This document shows, one piece after another, positions 36,452-45,565 of a stretch of 64,000 nt of DNA. Below the pieces are notes generated by a model. The model did no database searches, was not told the DNA's origin, and saw nothing but the letters and a program-made list of their open reading frames with translations. The DNA is taken from NCBI RefSeq assembly GCF_018618755.1, contig NZ_JACSMR010000004.1:112752-176751 (forward strand), written 5' to 3'. This DNA is from Exiguobacterium sp. s193 (GTDB lineage: Bacteria; Bacillota; Bacilli; Exiguobacteriales; Exiguobacteriaceae). A program made the translations under genes and the position numbers. How positions within the stretch are numbered: the first letter of the stretch is position 1; every line of letters begins with the position of its first letter.

Positions 36452-37929
36452 CTCATACCCCCTTTAACACTAAGTATAGTAACTCCATCTGCATATCTTT
36501 TTCCATATCCCATTGAAATGTATAAATCAGCAATTTTCTCAGCATTAACGGTTAAGTTACCTGCCAAATCACCAGGTGTATTTTGACTTATATTCCATTT
36601 TTTTAAAGCAAAAAGATCTTTTTCTGGATTCGCGCCTATAATTATTCCAAATCTATCCCACAATATTTCTCCAAATTCTGAGAGACTTACTGTTTTATTA
36701 TTTTGTAGAGTAGATAAAAGTATCACTTCTAAAATTAAAGGGTCAGGAGAGAATCTCTTTCTTCCCCTCCCACCAGCTCTGGGTGCTAACAATCCGATTC
36801 TTCCGCCAAAGGATGAAATGAATTGTGAAGGGTCAGTAGTATATTCTGCGAATAACCAAAACCTTGTTGCTTTAACAATAGAATCAAAAGAATTTTTATT
36901 TTGTTCGTAAAAGCCCAAATATAATTTTTCGTAGTTTCTTCTTTTATCTTCTTCCGCTTCTTTATTTTTCTTTCTTGGCCCATCTGCAATTGGAATTTCT
37001 TGAATCCTTTTTAGCATTTCTTCATGCGTATATTTGTTATATCCTTCTTTCAAAAGAATTACCTCAAGTGATTTTTCAAAAAATTGTTCAATTCCTAAAC
37101 GAGCTAAAGCCAAAGACTCCTGACTTGCAAATTTAATTGATTCCAAGGTACCATCTGAATCAAAAACTATTGGGAAGCGGTCATTCTCGTCATAATTATT
37201 CGATAGATCTAAAACTTTAGAAGACAAATGAAGTATAATTGAAAAGCAAGAAAATAAAACTATTCGTTCTAAAGATAGTAGCTTATTTTGCGAAAATGAC
37301 ATTTTCTCATTTTCAGCTAATCTATCAAATGCATGTCTAATTCTTAATTCTAATTCACCTAAAATAGTATTGCTCTCTTCTAGATCCACAGCCTTCGATC
37401 TACTATCATAATCAACAACTGGTTTAGCAATTCTACTTAATTCATCTTGCTCATTTTGTAAATGCTCTCTTAATAGAGGAATGCACTTAGAAACATCTCC
37501 ATCAATTTTGGCACTAAGTATTTTCATCAAGAAGTTAGGTATACTATACTCATTTTGCACCTTATCAGTTACATGAGTCATTGATGAAATAGTTAACGTA
37601 GAGAATTTAATACTAGGCGTTACTGAATTATCGGCATCAAATATTAGTTCTAGAGAATGTCTGATTTTATTTATTTCCTCATCAGTTACAGAATGATCAA
37701 TTATTTCTTGATATCTTTTCCTGATTTCTCCTGATGTCATAACCTCTTTGCCTTGCCTATATCTCTTAGACCAGGTGTTTAAATGATCTATATTATAGCT
37801 CCTACCTAAAACAAGCCTACTTAAACCGTTTGCAATATGCACTGGCTTGATTGAAGAGGAAATGGGTTCATACCCTATAACTTCACGAAATACCCTATTG
37901 CCATAATCTTTTAATTTATTTCTGGACAT
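36448..37929 (-). CDS. Island operon protein 3, 493 aa, unknown (DptG position)
   Basis: 493 aa from ATG 37929, with AAGGA nine bases upstream; an ATG three codons earlier has no site. It is mostly helical by composition, with a charged linker (~316-332, 'DGPRKKNKEAEEDKRR') and a basic 'AGGRGRKRF' patch (385-393). A possible winged-helix-like C-terminus (~396-493) contains 'SLSEFGEILWDRFG'. No motif I recognise. It sits between the P-loop ATPase and the FtsK-nuclease, the place DptG has in dptFGH operons. It overlaps the FtsK-nuclease start by four bases, so the two products are probably made in fixed ratio. Confidence 0.7.
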   Translation of the reverse strand: MSRNKLKDYGNRVFREVIGYEPISSSIKPVHIANGLSRLVLGRSYNIDHLNTWSKRYRQGKEVMTSGEIRKRYQEIIDHSVTDEEINKIRHSLELIFDADNSVTPSIKFSTLTISSMTHVTDKVQNEYSIPNFLMKILSAKIDGDVSKCIPLLREHLQNEQDELSRIAKPVVDYDSRSKAVDLEESNTILGELELRIRHAFDRLAENEKMSFSQNKLLSLERIVLFSCFSIILHLSSKVLDLSNNYDENDRFPIVFDSDGTLESIKFASQESLALARLGIEQFFEKSLEVILLKEGYNKYTHEEMLKRIQEIPIADGPRKKNKEAEEDKRRNYEKLYLGFYEQNKNSFDSIVKATRFWLFAEYTTDPSQFISSFGGRIGLLAPRAGGRGRKRFSPDPLILEVILLSTLQNNKTVSLSEFGEILWDRFGIIIGANPEKDLFALKKWNISQNTPGDLAGNLTVNAEKIADLYISMGYGKRYADGVTILSVKGGMR

Positions 37930-37943
37930 TAAAATCATCCTTA

Positions 37944-39494
37944 TTATTTTGTGGCGTATTTATTATTTCTAATAGATAAATTAAATGAATATCCACTATT
38001 AGCATCTTTTATAATAAAGCTATTAGATCTTGTCTTTCCCTCTAATGAAGCCAGTTCATTCATAAACCTATATATCTTAAATTTATGTTGCTCAGGAATT
38101 AATAATGTTGGCAATCCTTCATTAATTAATGATAATGCTTTATATAAATCTAAATCTATTTTTAAATCTACAAAATCATTGAAGTTTTGTAGAGACTTAA
38201 CTCTATAAACAAAGTGATCTGCGGCATAAGGTATTTTCTCTAAATGTTTAGGCATTCTTGGAATTCTTAGAGAAATCATCTCAGTTGGATAACTTTTGTT
38301 GGAGATGGCTACCTTTGGATGATTTCTTAACTCATATTTGTGAGTTGTCCATACTCTCAGTTTCTCTTCTTCGCCATCATCAGAATTAAAAAAGCGATTC
38401 AGTCCTAGAGTTACCTTATTAACCATTTCTTCATGTTGATCATAAACTTGCCTGATCAAATAGAAATAATCTTTATACTCTGAGGGAATTAAAGAAAGTA
38501 ACTCAGTTCCACGTTCATGTTCGAAGAAAAATTTCCGTTTAAGTGATATGAATAATTCTTTCGCCTCTACTTCACCAAGCTCTTCTGGTGCTACAGATGG
38601 TACATTAAATATCCATCCATCTTTCAGCCTACCACTCCATAGAAGTTCATCTATTTCAGGATGCGTAAAATTAAATGGATCAAACTTTTTTAAAGAATAA
38701 AATAATCTATTTTTCCCATTAAAAATACGATTATAATACATATTTTCGTAATTTATTTTACTAATACAATCTGTACCACCTGTTATTACATAAGATAAAA
38801 AACCTAAAATATCTCTCATAACAACATGGATACCAGAATTACCCAAAATATCAACAATAGTTAGTAACTGCCGTTTTACAAATTCATTTGATAATGCTCT
38901 AGTATTATAAGTTAGATCACATAGAGTATTATTAGTACAGTCATCACATAAATTGCAGTATGAGAGTATTTTATTTAATGCTGAGTTAACTATATCTTTT
39001 GATAATACATTTCTATTATTAAGATCAATTACCACTACTCTACTTATGTCTATTTCTTCCTGATAATCATTGTTGTATATCAAAGAATTTTCTCTTTGTT
39101 TTTTTATTTCCTCATAAAAAGGAAAATGAACTCCTATTTGATCCATTAATGCTATTAATGGATACTCATTAATAGCTATAATTCCTGGTCTACCTTCATA
39201 AATACAGTCCTGTAATTCTTTAAGAAAAACATTGTAATCTTTCACTTCATTTATGTCTTTTTCTACAAATGCATTGAATTCCTCCAAGACATCTTTTACA
39301 GATAAGATCAAATGCGTTTTTCCATCACCTGGATTTCCTGTAATTAAAACTAATTTTCCCTGTCTTATAAATTCAGACACTGTTTCTTCTATATTTGTCT
39401 CAATGTTCAATGCTTCAATTTCCTTTTTTGTGAAAATATCTGCATAACTGTTCTTATTATTATAAAGTTTAGAAATAAATTTTATATCCAACAT
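37944..39494 (-). CDS. P-loop ATPase with Cys cluster (DptF position)
   Basis: 516 aa. Walker A is 'GNPGDGKT' (53-60); the Walker B-like strand is 'GIIAINEY' (104-111, Glu110). A CxxCxxCx5C cluster at Cys180, 183, 186 and 192 should bind zinc or an iron-sulfur cluster. It is followed by 'VVMRDILGFLSYVITGGTDC', a sensor-like segment. The C-terminal half is helical with no recognised domain. Small AAA/STAND-like ATPases of this layout are common in defence operons. Downstream it is 14 bp from the next gene. Confidence 0.78.
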   Translation of the reverse strand: MLDIKFISKLYNNKNSYADIFTKKEIEALNIETNIEETVSEFIRQGKLVLITGNPGDGKTHLILSVKDVLEEFNAFVEKDINEVKDYNVFLKELQDCIYEGRPGIIAINEYPLIALMDQIGVHFPFYEEIKKQRENSLIYNNDYQEEIDISRVVVIDLNNRNVLSKDIVNSALNKILSYCNLCDDCTNNTLCDLTYNTRALSNEFVKRQLLTIVDILGNSGIHVVMRDILGFLSYVITGGTDCISKINYENMYYNRIFNGKNRLFYSLKKFDPFNFTHPEIDELLWSGRLKDGWIFNVPSVAPEELGEVEAKELFISLKRKFFFEHERGTELLSLIPSEYKDYFYLIRQVYDQHEEMVNKVTLGLNRFFNSDDGEEEKLRVWTTHKYELRNHPKVAISNKSYPTEMISLRIPRMPKHLEKIPYAADHFVYRVKSLQNFNDFVDLKIDLDLYKALSLINEGLPTLLIPEQHKFKIYRFMNELASLEGKTRSNSFIIKDANSGYSFNLSIRNNKYATK

Positions 39495-39519
39495 TGGGGA
39501 TAATACCCCCTTTCTTTCT

Positions 39520-41577
39520 TTAATTAAATAAACTAACCTTTAACGATCTTTTTTCAAATTTATTTAATCGATTAATGATGTCTACAGTCTCAATTCTTTT
39601 TAAAAACCATCTCTTTTTCCAAAAATCTATTATTTCTTCTGTTTTAACACTAGCATCTTCTAATGACATGTAATAATCTAATTTTTCTGTTTTCCCCTGC
39701 AAAAATTCTAATGAATTTGAGGCTAATTCAATTCCAAAAACGATCCTCTTAGTGTGATGCTTTGTAAACTCTTCTGAAATTCCTAAGGCTGCTAAGCCGT
39801 TTCTCATTAATCGCATTCTAGGACTTGTTCCTTCACCAAAGACGTTATTTATTTTTCTCCCCCCTTCTAATTCTTCAAGCATTTTACTAATAAAGCTACT
39901 TGTTTGATTCGAAAAAAATACAGAACCAAAACCTTCAGTCTCTCCTAATTTTTTATACTCAATTCTTCCAGATTTAGTTGGAATTTTTATTCTATTGTAC
40001 TGACTGCTTCCACTTTGATATAAGCTAGTAGTTCCTAAATAGGCTAAGCGCGAATCTCTTACTACTTCTTCACCCTTCATTCTAGATGCTATTTCACTCA
40101 CATGATGTGAATACTTATCATTATATTGCTTTACTACTAAAGGACTGCAAGCTAGCATGCTTACTAATTTCCCCCCTAATATTTCATTATAAGGCGGAAT
40201 CGCCCCGCATACAATAATTTCCATAACATTTGAGCCAATTTTCCTTTTTCTATTCGCCTGTAATGCTATATTTATATATTTTCCATTTTTATATTTAACT
40301 AATCTATTAATTATCTCTGTTTCTGAATCAGACAAATCTTTTGTTTTTAAATAGACCATTTTTGCTTCCAATAATCTTGAAAGCTCTTGGGATCTTTTTT
40401 TCTTAAATAAAGAACTATTAGATTCCTTTTTCCAATCTAACTTTTCATTAGGTGATCTTTTGTTATTAAATTGCTTCTTTTGAAGTTCGATTGTTATATT
40501 ATTTAATTTTTCAACAACCTCTTTAGTTGGATTTTCAAGTTCGTTTTGATCAATTAAACCTTCTATAGATATTTCACGTATAGCACTCTCAATAAAATCA
40601 GTAAGCAGACTCAAGATTTCCTTACTTTCCGTATTAATCCTTATATTGTATTCTTCTTCTGTCTCTAAACTTTTTGAGTACTGCACCTTATTCCTTATAT
40701 TGAAATCTCCGCTTTTAATTTCTTCATATTCAATAATTTTTGTTTTTTTTGATAAACTTTCTTTAATTGACTCTAATGTCCATCCAATATAATTATCTCT
40801 TTTTGTTAAGTGTAAAACAGAGTTTCCAAGTGCAAAAATTCCTATTATTGGGTGATAAGATTGTGCCGCATCTCTAACTATATAAAATTGATTTCTACCT
40901 GGTGTAGACTTATAAGGAATTGACCAAGTATACCTAAAATATCTCCAAATTTCTCTAAGCTTATAACCAGTAAGTTCGCATCTTTCGTTAGTTACTAGTT
41001 GTATATACGGTTTTATAGCTTCTTTAGATATCTTCTCTCTTTCATATGTTATATCGTAATTTTTCAATTCATTAATACTACTGATTAGAGTATTTTTATC
41101 TCCAATTAAATTAGTAATATTGATTTCATTCCCTTTAAAAACTTTATTCTTTTCCATATTATTAATAAATTTTATAATACTAGGGACCTTTAATTGTATA
41201 TTCCTTTCTTTTTGTAGTTTTTTTCTATTAAATATTTTATTTTTGTTATCATCTAATGGCGGTGGTGCAAGCATCAAAGTATCTTTTTTACTTTTTTTAA
41301 TTCTCCAGCCCTGAATCAATAAATCTCTTAGTACTGAAAATATTGTAATAAGTTTGATTAATTCGATATTTTTCTCATCTTTTGCTAGCATTTCATTGTA
41401 AATCTTAATTTCTTGATCAATAAATTCCGTCCTAGGTAGACCAGGATGCTTATCAAACAATTGATTGCTAATAGAAGAAAAAATCCGCTGGTATTTATCA
41501 CTTAAATTAGGTTTAAAATCTTTAAATATTCCCTCTGAATTGCTGTAATCAGTATGATCTAACGTGTCAATGCTCAC
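39520..41577 (-). CDS. DruA-like (DUF4338) protein, first gene of the island operon
   Basis: 685 aa from GTG 41577, with GAGGAG eight bases upstream. The DUF4338 core, as in DruA of Druantia anti-phage systems, is spread over residues ~204-630: 'GYKLREIWRYFRYTWSIPY', 'PGRNQFYIVRDAA', 'HPIIGIFALGNSVLHL', 'RDNYIGWT', 'ILGGKLVSMLACSP', 'LAYLGTTSLYQSGSSQYNRIKIP', 'FGEGTSPRMRLMRNGLAALG'. Two insertions relative to the compact core (a Lys-rich one at ~300-430) and an N-terminal ~200-aa extension make it longer than classical DruA. The biochemical role of DruA is not established. The DruE helicase that normally accompanies it is absent. Confidence 0.78.
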   Translation of the reverse strand: MSIDTLDHTDYSNSEGIFKDFKPNLSDKYQRIFSSISNQLFDKHPGLPRTEFIDQEIKIYNEMLAKDEKNIELIKLITIFSVLRDLLIQGWRIKKSKKDTLMLAPPPLDDNKNKIFNRKKLQKERNIQLKVPSIIKFINNMEKNKVFKGNEINITNLIGDKNTLISSINELKNYDITYEREKISKEAIKPYIQLVTNERCELTGYKLREIWRYFRYTWSIPYKSTPGRNQFYIVRDAAQSYHPIIGIFALGNSVLHLTKRDNYIGWTLESIKESLSKKTKIIEYEEIKSGDFNIRNKVQYSKSLETEEEYNIRINTESKEILSLLTDFIESAIREISIEGLIDQNELENPTKEVVEKLNNITIELQKKQFNNKRSPNEKLDWKKESNSSLFKKKRSQELSRLLEAKMVYLKTKDLSDSETEIINRLVKYKNGKYINIALQANRKRKIGSNVMEIIVCGAIPPYNEILGGKLVSMLACSPLVVKQYNDKYSHHVSEIASRMKGEEVVRDSRLAYLGTTSLYQSGSSQYNRIKIPTKSGRIEYKKLGETEGFGSVFFSNQTSSFISKMLEELEGGRKINNVFGEGTSPRMRLMRNGLAALGISEEFTKHHTKRIVFGIELASNSLEFLQGKTEKLDYYMSLEDASVKTEEIIDFWKKRWFLKRIETVDIINRLNKFEKRSLKVSLFN

Positions 41578-41730
41578 TATAAAATCTCCTCACAAAAACT
41601 AACATAAATTATTTTTTTCTTTAATTAAAACTTTTTGATGATATTTTTAAAATTCAATGCTCTTACTAAAAACACTGAATTTACATACTATCTATCATAC
41701 AGTTTGATTTAAGATAACTATTATTTAAAT

Positions 41731-44046
41731 TTACACTTTAAAATACATATTAGTTCTAAAAAATACAATAGAGTATATCATCTCGTATAATTTTTTAGAA
41801 TTATCCTTGACTGTATTTATAGATAAAGTACTATTTTCATAAGAAAATGAATTCCCCATTTTTTGAAAGGGCATCTTCTTTAATAACTTTTCTATTTTCG
41901 CTGAATCAAATGTCCCTTTTAACTCCGACGTTTGTGCATCCTTCAATTCCCGATACTTCTCCGCATGCAAATACTCATAAAAGAACGGAGCCACTTCTTC
42001 AGCCGTAATCGGCTCCATCCATCGCTCTTGTCCCCGCTCAAGCATCGCCAGCAAGACGACCATCTTGTAACTCCGGTTCATGACCGTTTTTTCGACCTGT
42101 TCGATCAATTCACGGTTAGCATCGTAAGTCTCTACTTCTTCATCCGTCAATTCACCTTGTTCCTTCAGGAAACCAACGTACGAGCCCCACTCTTGTTTAT
42201 AGCCCGTTGGCACGGCTGTCAGTTGACCAATTTCGATGTAAGTCGGACGACGTCCAAGATCGAGCTTCAATTGTTCATAGCTTTCAATCAAACGCAGTTT
42301 ACGCTGATTCGGTTGACGCATCCGATAAATGATATTCAGTGCTTGTATATCGAACTCGATGATGCATCCCTTTGGTGGGGTAATCGGCTCCGTATCCCCA
42401 CGCTTAATCTTGTCTTTTACTGTTCCAAGCAACATCAGCTTCGTTTCGACGTTTTTATAGTTGCCGATCAAATCGATGATGACACAATGTGATTTCTTAT
42501 TCGATAAACGTAAGCCTCGTCCGATTTGCTGCGTGTAGATTGCAATTGATTCCGTCGGCCGGCAAAACAGTAACGTATCGACTTTCGGAATGTCGACTCC
42601 TTCATTAAACAAATCGACCGTAAAGACGATCTCTAACGTTCCCTGTTCAAACTCTTGGATCCGCTCCCGTCGATTGATGGTCTGTCCGGTCAAGGCAATC
42701 GCTTGGTGTCCCATTTCCCGGAACGTCTGCGCTAAGTATTCCGCTTGGCGGATCGACGAACAAAAGCCGATCGTCTTCGTCTGCCGGTGCTTCGACCAGG
42801 CGGTATAGATGTTTTCTGAGACTGCCCGATCAATCTGCGCCTGTTCCAGTTCCATCGCATCATATTTCCTTCCCATCCGCCGCATTTGCAAGTAGTCGAT
42901 GACGTCATGAATCCCGTAATAATGAAACGGTGTCAGGAATCCTTCGTTGATGGCTGACGTGAAGTGCATTTGAAACGCAACGTTATTGTCGCACAGTGTA
43001 TAGACGTCCGCTCCGTCCATCCGGTCCGGCGTCGCTGTCAGTCCCAGCAAAAAACGCGGTTCGAAATGCGCCAGAACTTTTTGATAACTTTTAGCTGCTG
43101 CGTGGTGAAACTCATCGATGATGATCAAATCAAAATAATCTTGTGCGAACCGTTCAAGATGCCGGTTTTGGGATAACGTCTGGACTGATCCAAACAGCAC
43201 GTCCGTCTGTTCATCATTCGTGCGGTCTGATCCGATATAAAAGGCTGCCTGCCAATTGGATTCGACCTTCTTAAACGAACGTTCCGCTTGTTCCAGCAAC
43301 TCACGTTGATGTGCGAGGAACAGAATCCGCTTAAAGTCACGCGCAAAGAACGCACTGAGATACGTTTTCCCAAGACCCGTCGCAAGTACGGTCAAAGCAC
43401 GGTTTCGTCCTTCTTCCATTGTTTCCCGGAGTGCACGTAATGCTTCCTCCTGCACCCGGTGCGGCAGAATTTCTTCGGACATGACGAGCTGTTGCTCCGT
43501 ATAGTCAACTTCCGTTTCTGCGACATATTGCCGTGCGTCATGTTCTTGCCGGTATGCTTCGAGGACAATCGGATTCAGGTCTTGAGCTGCTTCACTTAAA
43601 TAAAGATCCATGAATGCCTCAATCGCATCATCCAAGATATGCGGCGCGACGGCTTGCGGCAAATGGAGATTCCACTCGACACCGGTTCGAAACGCGCTTT
43701 TGGAGATATTCGACGAGCCGACAATCGACAGCCCTGTCTCCGCATTGCGGAACAGATAAGCTTTCGGATGAAACGCCCGTCCGCCGGAGCGATAAAACCG
43801 GATCGACAGACCGTCCAGTTTCAATAATTCTGCCAACGCCTCCGGGTCCGTAATATGTAAGTAGTCGCCAATCAAAAAATGCACATCAGCGCCCCGTTCG
43901 ACGGCGCGACGTAACGCCGGTAACAACAGTTCAACACCCGAGCGTTGGGCGAAGGCGGCGACGATATAGACTTCATCGGCTTGGTCAATGGCATCGACCA
44001 ACGACGCATACAAATCGTGTGTCGTCAGTTTTGCTGCCGGAATCAA
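41731..44046 (-). CDS. PLD-domain DEAD/DEAH helicase
   Basis: 771 aa. An N-terminal phospholipase-D-like nuclease domain (1-~170) has one HxK motif, His93-Pro-Lys95, plus 'GSSNIS'. The SF2 helicase core has Walker A 'TGLGKT' (223-228), 'DEFH' (311-314), 'TATPDR' (337-342) and motif VI 'QIGRGLR' (507-513). A helical C-terminal domain follows. Residues after ~705 are encoded by A/T-rich DNA like the neighbouring island and end abruptly ('FFRTNMYFKV'), so the original C-terminus may have been replaced. It overlaps the MazG-like gene by four bases. Similar PLD-helicase fusions occur in phage-defence contexts. Confidence 0.88.
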   Translation of the reverse strand: MIPAAKLTTHDLYASLVDAIDQADEVYIVAAFAQRSGVELLLPALRRAVERGADVHFLIGDYLHITDPEALAELLKLDGLSIRFYRSGGRAFHPKAYLFRNAETGLSIVGSSNISKSAFRTGVEWNLHLPQAVAPHILDDAIEAFMDLYLSEAAQDLNPIVLEAYRQEHDARQYVAETEVDYTEQQLVMSEEILPHRVQEEALRALRETMEEGRNRALTVLATGLGKTYLSAFFARDFKRILFLAHQRELLEQAERSFKKVESNWQAAFYIGSDRTNDEQTDVLFGSVQTLSQNRHLERFAQDYFDLIIIDEFHHAAAKSYQKVLAHFEPRFLLGLTATPDRMDGADVYTLCDNNVAFQMHFTSAINEGFLTPFHYYGIHDVIDYLQMRRMGRKYDAMELEQAQIDRAVSENIYTAWSKHRQTKTIGFCSSIRQAEYLAQTFREMGHQAIALTGQTINRRERIQEFEQGTLEIVFTVDLFNEGVDIPKVDTLLFCRPTESIAIYTQQIGRGLRLSNKKSHCVIIDLIGNYKNVETKLMLLGTVKDKIKRGDTEPITPPKGCIIEFDIQALNIIYRMRQPNQRKLRLIESYEQLKLDLGRRPTYIEIGQLTAVPTGYKQEWGSYVGFLKEQGELTDEEVETYDANRELIEQVEKTVMNRSYKMVVLLAMLERGQERWMEPITAEEVAPFFYEYLHAEKYRELKDAQTSELKGTFDSAKIEKLLKKMPFQKMGNSFSYENSTLSINTVKDNSKKLYEMIYSIVFFRTNMYFKV

Positions 44047-44366
44047 TCTTCGACCTCAATCAGATACAACTTGTCATCAAAGCCGCCCCGCTTATCATGT
44101 TTCGTCAGCCGGATTGCTTCCAGTTGTTCCGGTGTCGTCCCGTGCGTCCGAGCAAGCGCGTGAACCAGCTCCAATAAGTCGGCCAATTCTTCAACCGCTT
44201 CTTCGGTCGTCGTTGCTTCTTCGTATTCCGCTACTTCTTCATGCAACTTCCGTTTCGCTTCGACGAGGAATTCTTCCTCATTAAGTGTCCGGAACGTTGC
44301 TTTTTTTCCGTTCCGAGCAATGATAGTTGGAATCTGATCCCGGACTAATTTATGATAAAGAGGCAT
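44043..44366 (-). CDS. MazG-like NTP pyrophosphohydrolase
   Basis: 107 aa from ATG 44366, with AAGGAGTG upstream. It starts 'MPLYHKLVRDQIPTII' and has the all-alpha NTPase ligand signature 'KLHEEVAEYEEA...EELADLLELVHAL', where the Glu/Asp residues bind magnesium. This phosphoribosyl-ATP-pyrophosphohydrolase-like group removes non-canonical nucleotides. Its stop overlaps the helicase start (ATGA). Confidence 0.88.
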   Translation of the reverse strand: MPLYHKLVRDQIPTIIARNGKKATFRTLNEEEFLVEAKRKLHEEVAEYEEATTTEEAVEELADLLELVHALARTHGTTPEQLEAIRLTKHDKRGGFDDKLYLIEVED

Positions 44367-44476
44367 TGGATTCACTCCTTGTAAGTATGGTGATGGTGTT
44401 GTAAAAATTATCCTATAGTTCAAGGCAGATAGCACGTTCTACATACGATTTATTTTAGATTAGAGGAGGAGTTTTC

Positions 44477-44866
44477 ATGAGTTCATTCCAGAAAATCGAA
44501 ACAACCAACGCCCCGGCTGCCATCGGTCCTTATTCGCAAGGCTTCATCGCTAACGGTACGTTATATGCTTCAGGTCAAATCCCGATCAATCCGGCAACGG
44601 GTGAAATGGTCGTTGGTGGCATTACGGAGCAGACAGAGCAGGTCATGAAAAACGTCGATGCCATCTTAAAAGAAGCCGGTCTGACACCGGACCGTGTCGT
44701 CAAGACGACGTGTTACTTAACGAGCATGGAGCACTTTGCGGCCTTCAATGAAGTTTATGCTGCGTACTTCGAACCGCATCACCATTTCCCGGCCCGCTCG
44801 TGTATCGCCGTCAAAGAATTGCCGAAAGGTGCTTTGGTTGAAATTGAGATTTTAGGATTAGTCTAA
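44477..44866 (+). CDS. ridA: RidA/YabJ enamine-imine deaminase
   Basis: 129 aa. It has the family motifs 'APAAIGPYSQG', 'YASGQIPINP', the catalytic-arginine loop 'FPARSCIAVKELPKGALVEIEI', and 'GLTPDRVVKTTCYL'. It hydrolyses reactive 2-aminoacrylate released by PLP enzymes; it is cytosolic and trimeric by family. Upstream GAGGAGGAG is a strong initiation site. Confidence 0.95.
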   Translation: MSSFQKIETTNAPAAIGPYSQGFIANGTLYASGQIPINPATGEMVVGGITEQTEQVMKNVDAILKEAGLTPDRVVKTTCYLTSMEHFAAFNEVYAAYFEPHHHFPARSCIAVKELPKGALVEIEILGLV

Positions 44867-44874
44867 TACTTTGG

Positions 44875-44902
44875 AACACGTCACGTTTGGTGGCGTGTTT
44901 TT
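44875..44902 (+). terminator. Terminator of ridA
   Basis: AACACGTCAC / GTGGCGTGTT with a T-run. A sister hairpin of nearly the same sequence ends the NUDIX gene at 47149-47180. Confidence 0.7.
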
Positions 44903-45167
44903 ATTTCCGTAACCCCCAACGTCCTGTTCCTTTGCCTGTCTCACTATAGAACAAATCCTTCGTTCCTTCATATAACTCACACTCACTCGCATGAAGATAG
45001 ATTAATTTTCGAATGCGGGCATCGAGTCCGGCTTCCGTCGAAAAACGTGACAAATCTAAATCGTTCCGCTCTCGTACATGCTGGTAAAGCTCCGTCAACT
45101 CCAGTTGGCGTCCTGTCCCCAAGATTTCGATGATGGCTTCTAATAATGCTTCACTGCTTTCAGTCAT
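44901..45167 (-). CDS. Small protein, winged-helix-like, unknown
   Basis: 88 aa from ATG 45167, which has GGAGGAG upstream. 'SEALLEAIIEILGTGRQLELTELYQHV' followed by '...LDARIRKLIYLHASECELY' looks like a small helical HTH unit, but no family was identified. It is the third gene of a minus-strand operon with 45182-45565 and 45562-45936. Confidence 0.6.
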   Translation of the reverse strand: MTESSEALLEAIIEILGTGRQLELTELYQHVRERNDLDLSRFSTEAGLDARIRKLIYLHASECELYEGTKDLFYSETGKGTGRWGLRK

Positions 45168-45181
45168 CGGGTCTCCTCCAC

Positions 45182-45565
45182 TCATTCAGTTATCTGCTTT
45201 TTCATTCGTTGTTTTGCTTCCCGTGACATCGCGACGACCACCGCAATCAACTGCGGAATGAGCATCAACAAACTGACGAGCAAAATCAGTTGTTCGGCTG
45301 TCAGCGGTTTAAAATACCCGTCCCAGCCGAAGTCGTTCCTCTGTCCCGCAAAAGAAACCGAGACGAAATAAGACACGATATTACCAACAACTACAAACAA
45401 CAGATGACTAACACGTTGTCCGACATAGGCGAGTGCCGTAAACATGACAAGTAACAGCACATAACCAAGTAAGGTTCCCGTTTTGAAATCTTCCAATAAC
45501 GCAAAATAAACGAACGGAATCGTGTACCCGATTAGGACGATCAGTCCGACCAGCCCTTTTTTCAT
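45182..45565 (-). CDS. Four-helix membrane protein, unknown
   Basis: 127 aa from ATG 45565, with GGGGAGG upstream. Hydrophobic segments lie at ~3-21, 31-52, 55-75 and 94-115, and the tail is basic (SREAKQRMKKQITE). The start overlaps the preceding stop as ATGA. Function unknown. Confidence 0.65.
   Translation of the reverse strand: MKKGLVGLIVLIGYTIPFVYFALLEDFKTGTLLGYVLLLVMFTALAYVGQRVSHLLFVVVGNIVSYFVSVSFAGQRNDFGWDGYFKPLTAEQLILLVSLLMLIPQLIAVVVAMSREAKQRMKKQITE

Larger units (their letters stand above)
29208..41880. other. A/T-rich horizontally acquired island (candidate defence island)
   Basis: From just after the VOC gene to within the 3' end of the PLD-helicase gene, the DNA is visibly much richer in A and T than either flank, and codon use shifts to A/T-ending codons. 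It carries a four-gene operon (DruA-like, ATPase, unknown, FtsK-nuclease), an SfsA-like nuclease, a membrane-anchored unknown, and small ORFs. No integrase, transposase, tRNA or terminal repeat was seen. The first 240 bp (29208-29447) hold no gene. Confidence 0.8.

Noticed and set aside
31787..41577. Complete Dnd/Dpt phosphorothioation system
   Set aside because: No DndA-E (cysteine desulfurase, PAPS-reductase-like or SMC-like) genes lie in the window; only the restriction-like part resembles Dpt.
31787..41577. Classical Druantia type I system
   Set aside because: The large DUF1998-type helicase DruE and the small DruB-D genes are absent; only a DruA-like protein is present.
29208..41880. 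Prophage or integrative conjugative element
   Set aside because: No integrase, capsid, terminase, relaxase or type IV secretion gene, and no attachment-site repeats were seen; FtsK-like and nuclease genes alone are not enough.
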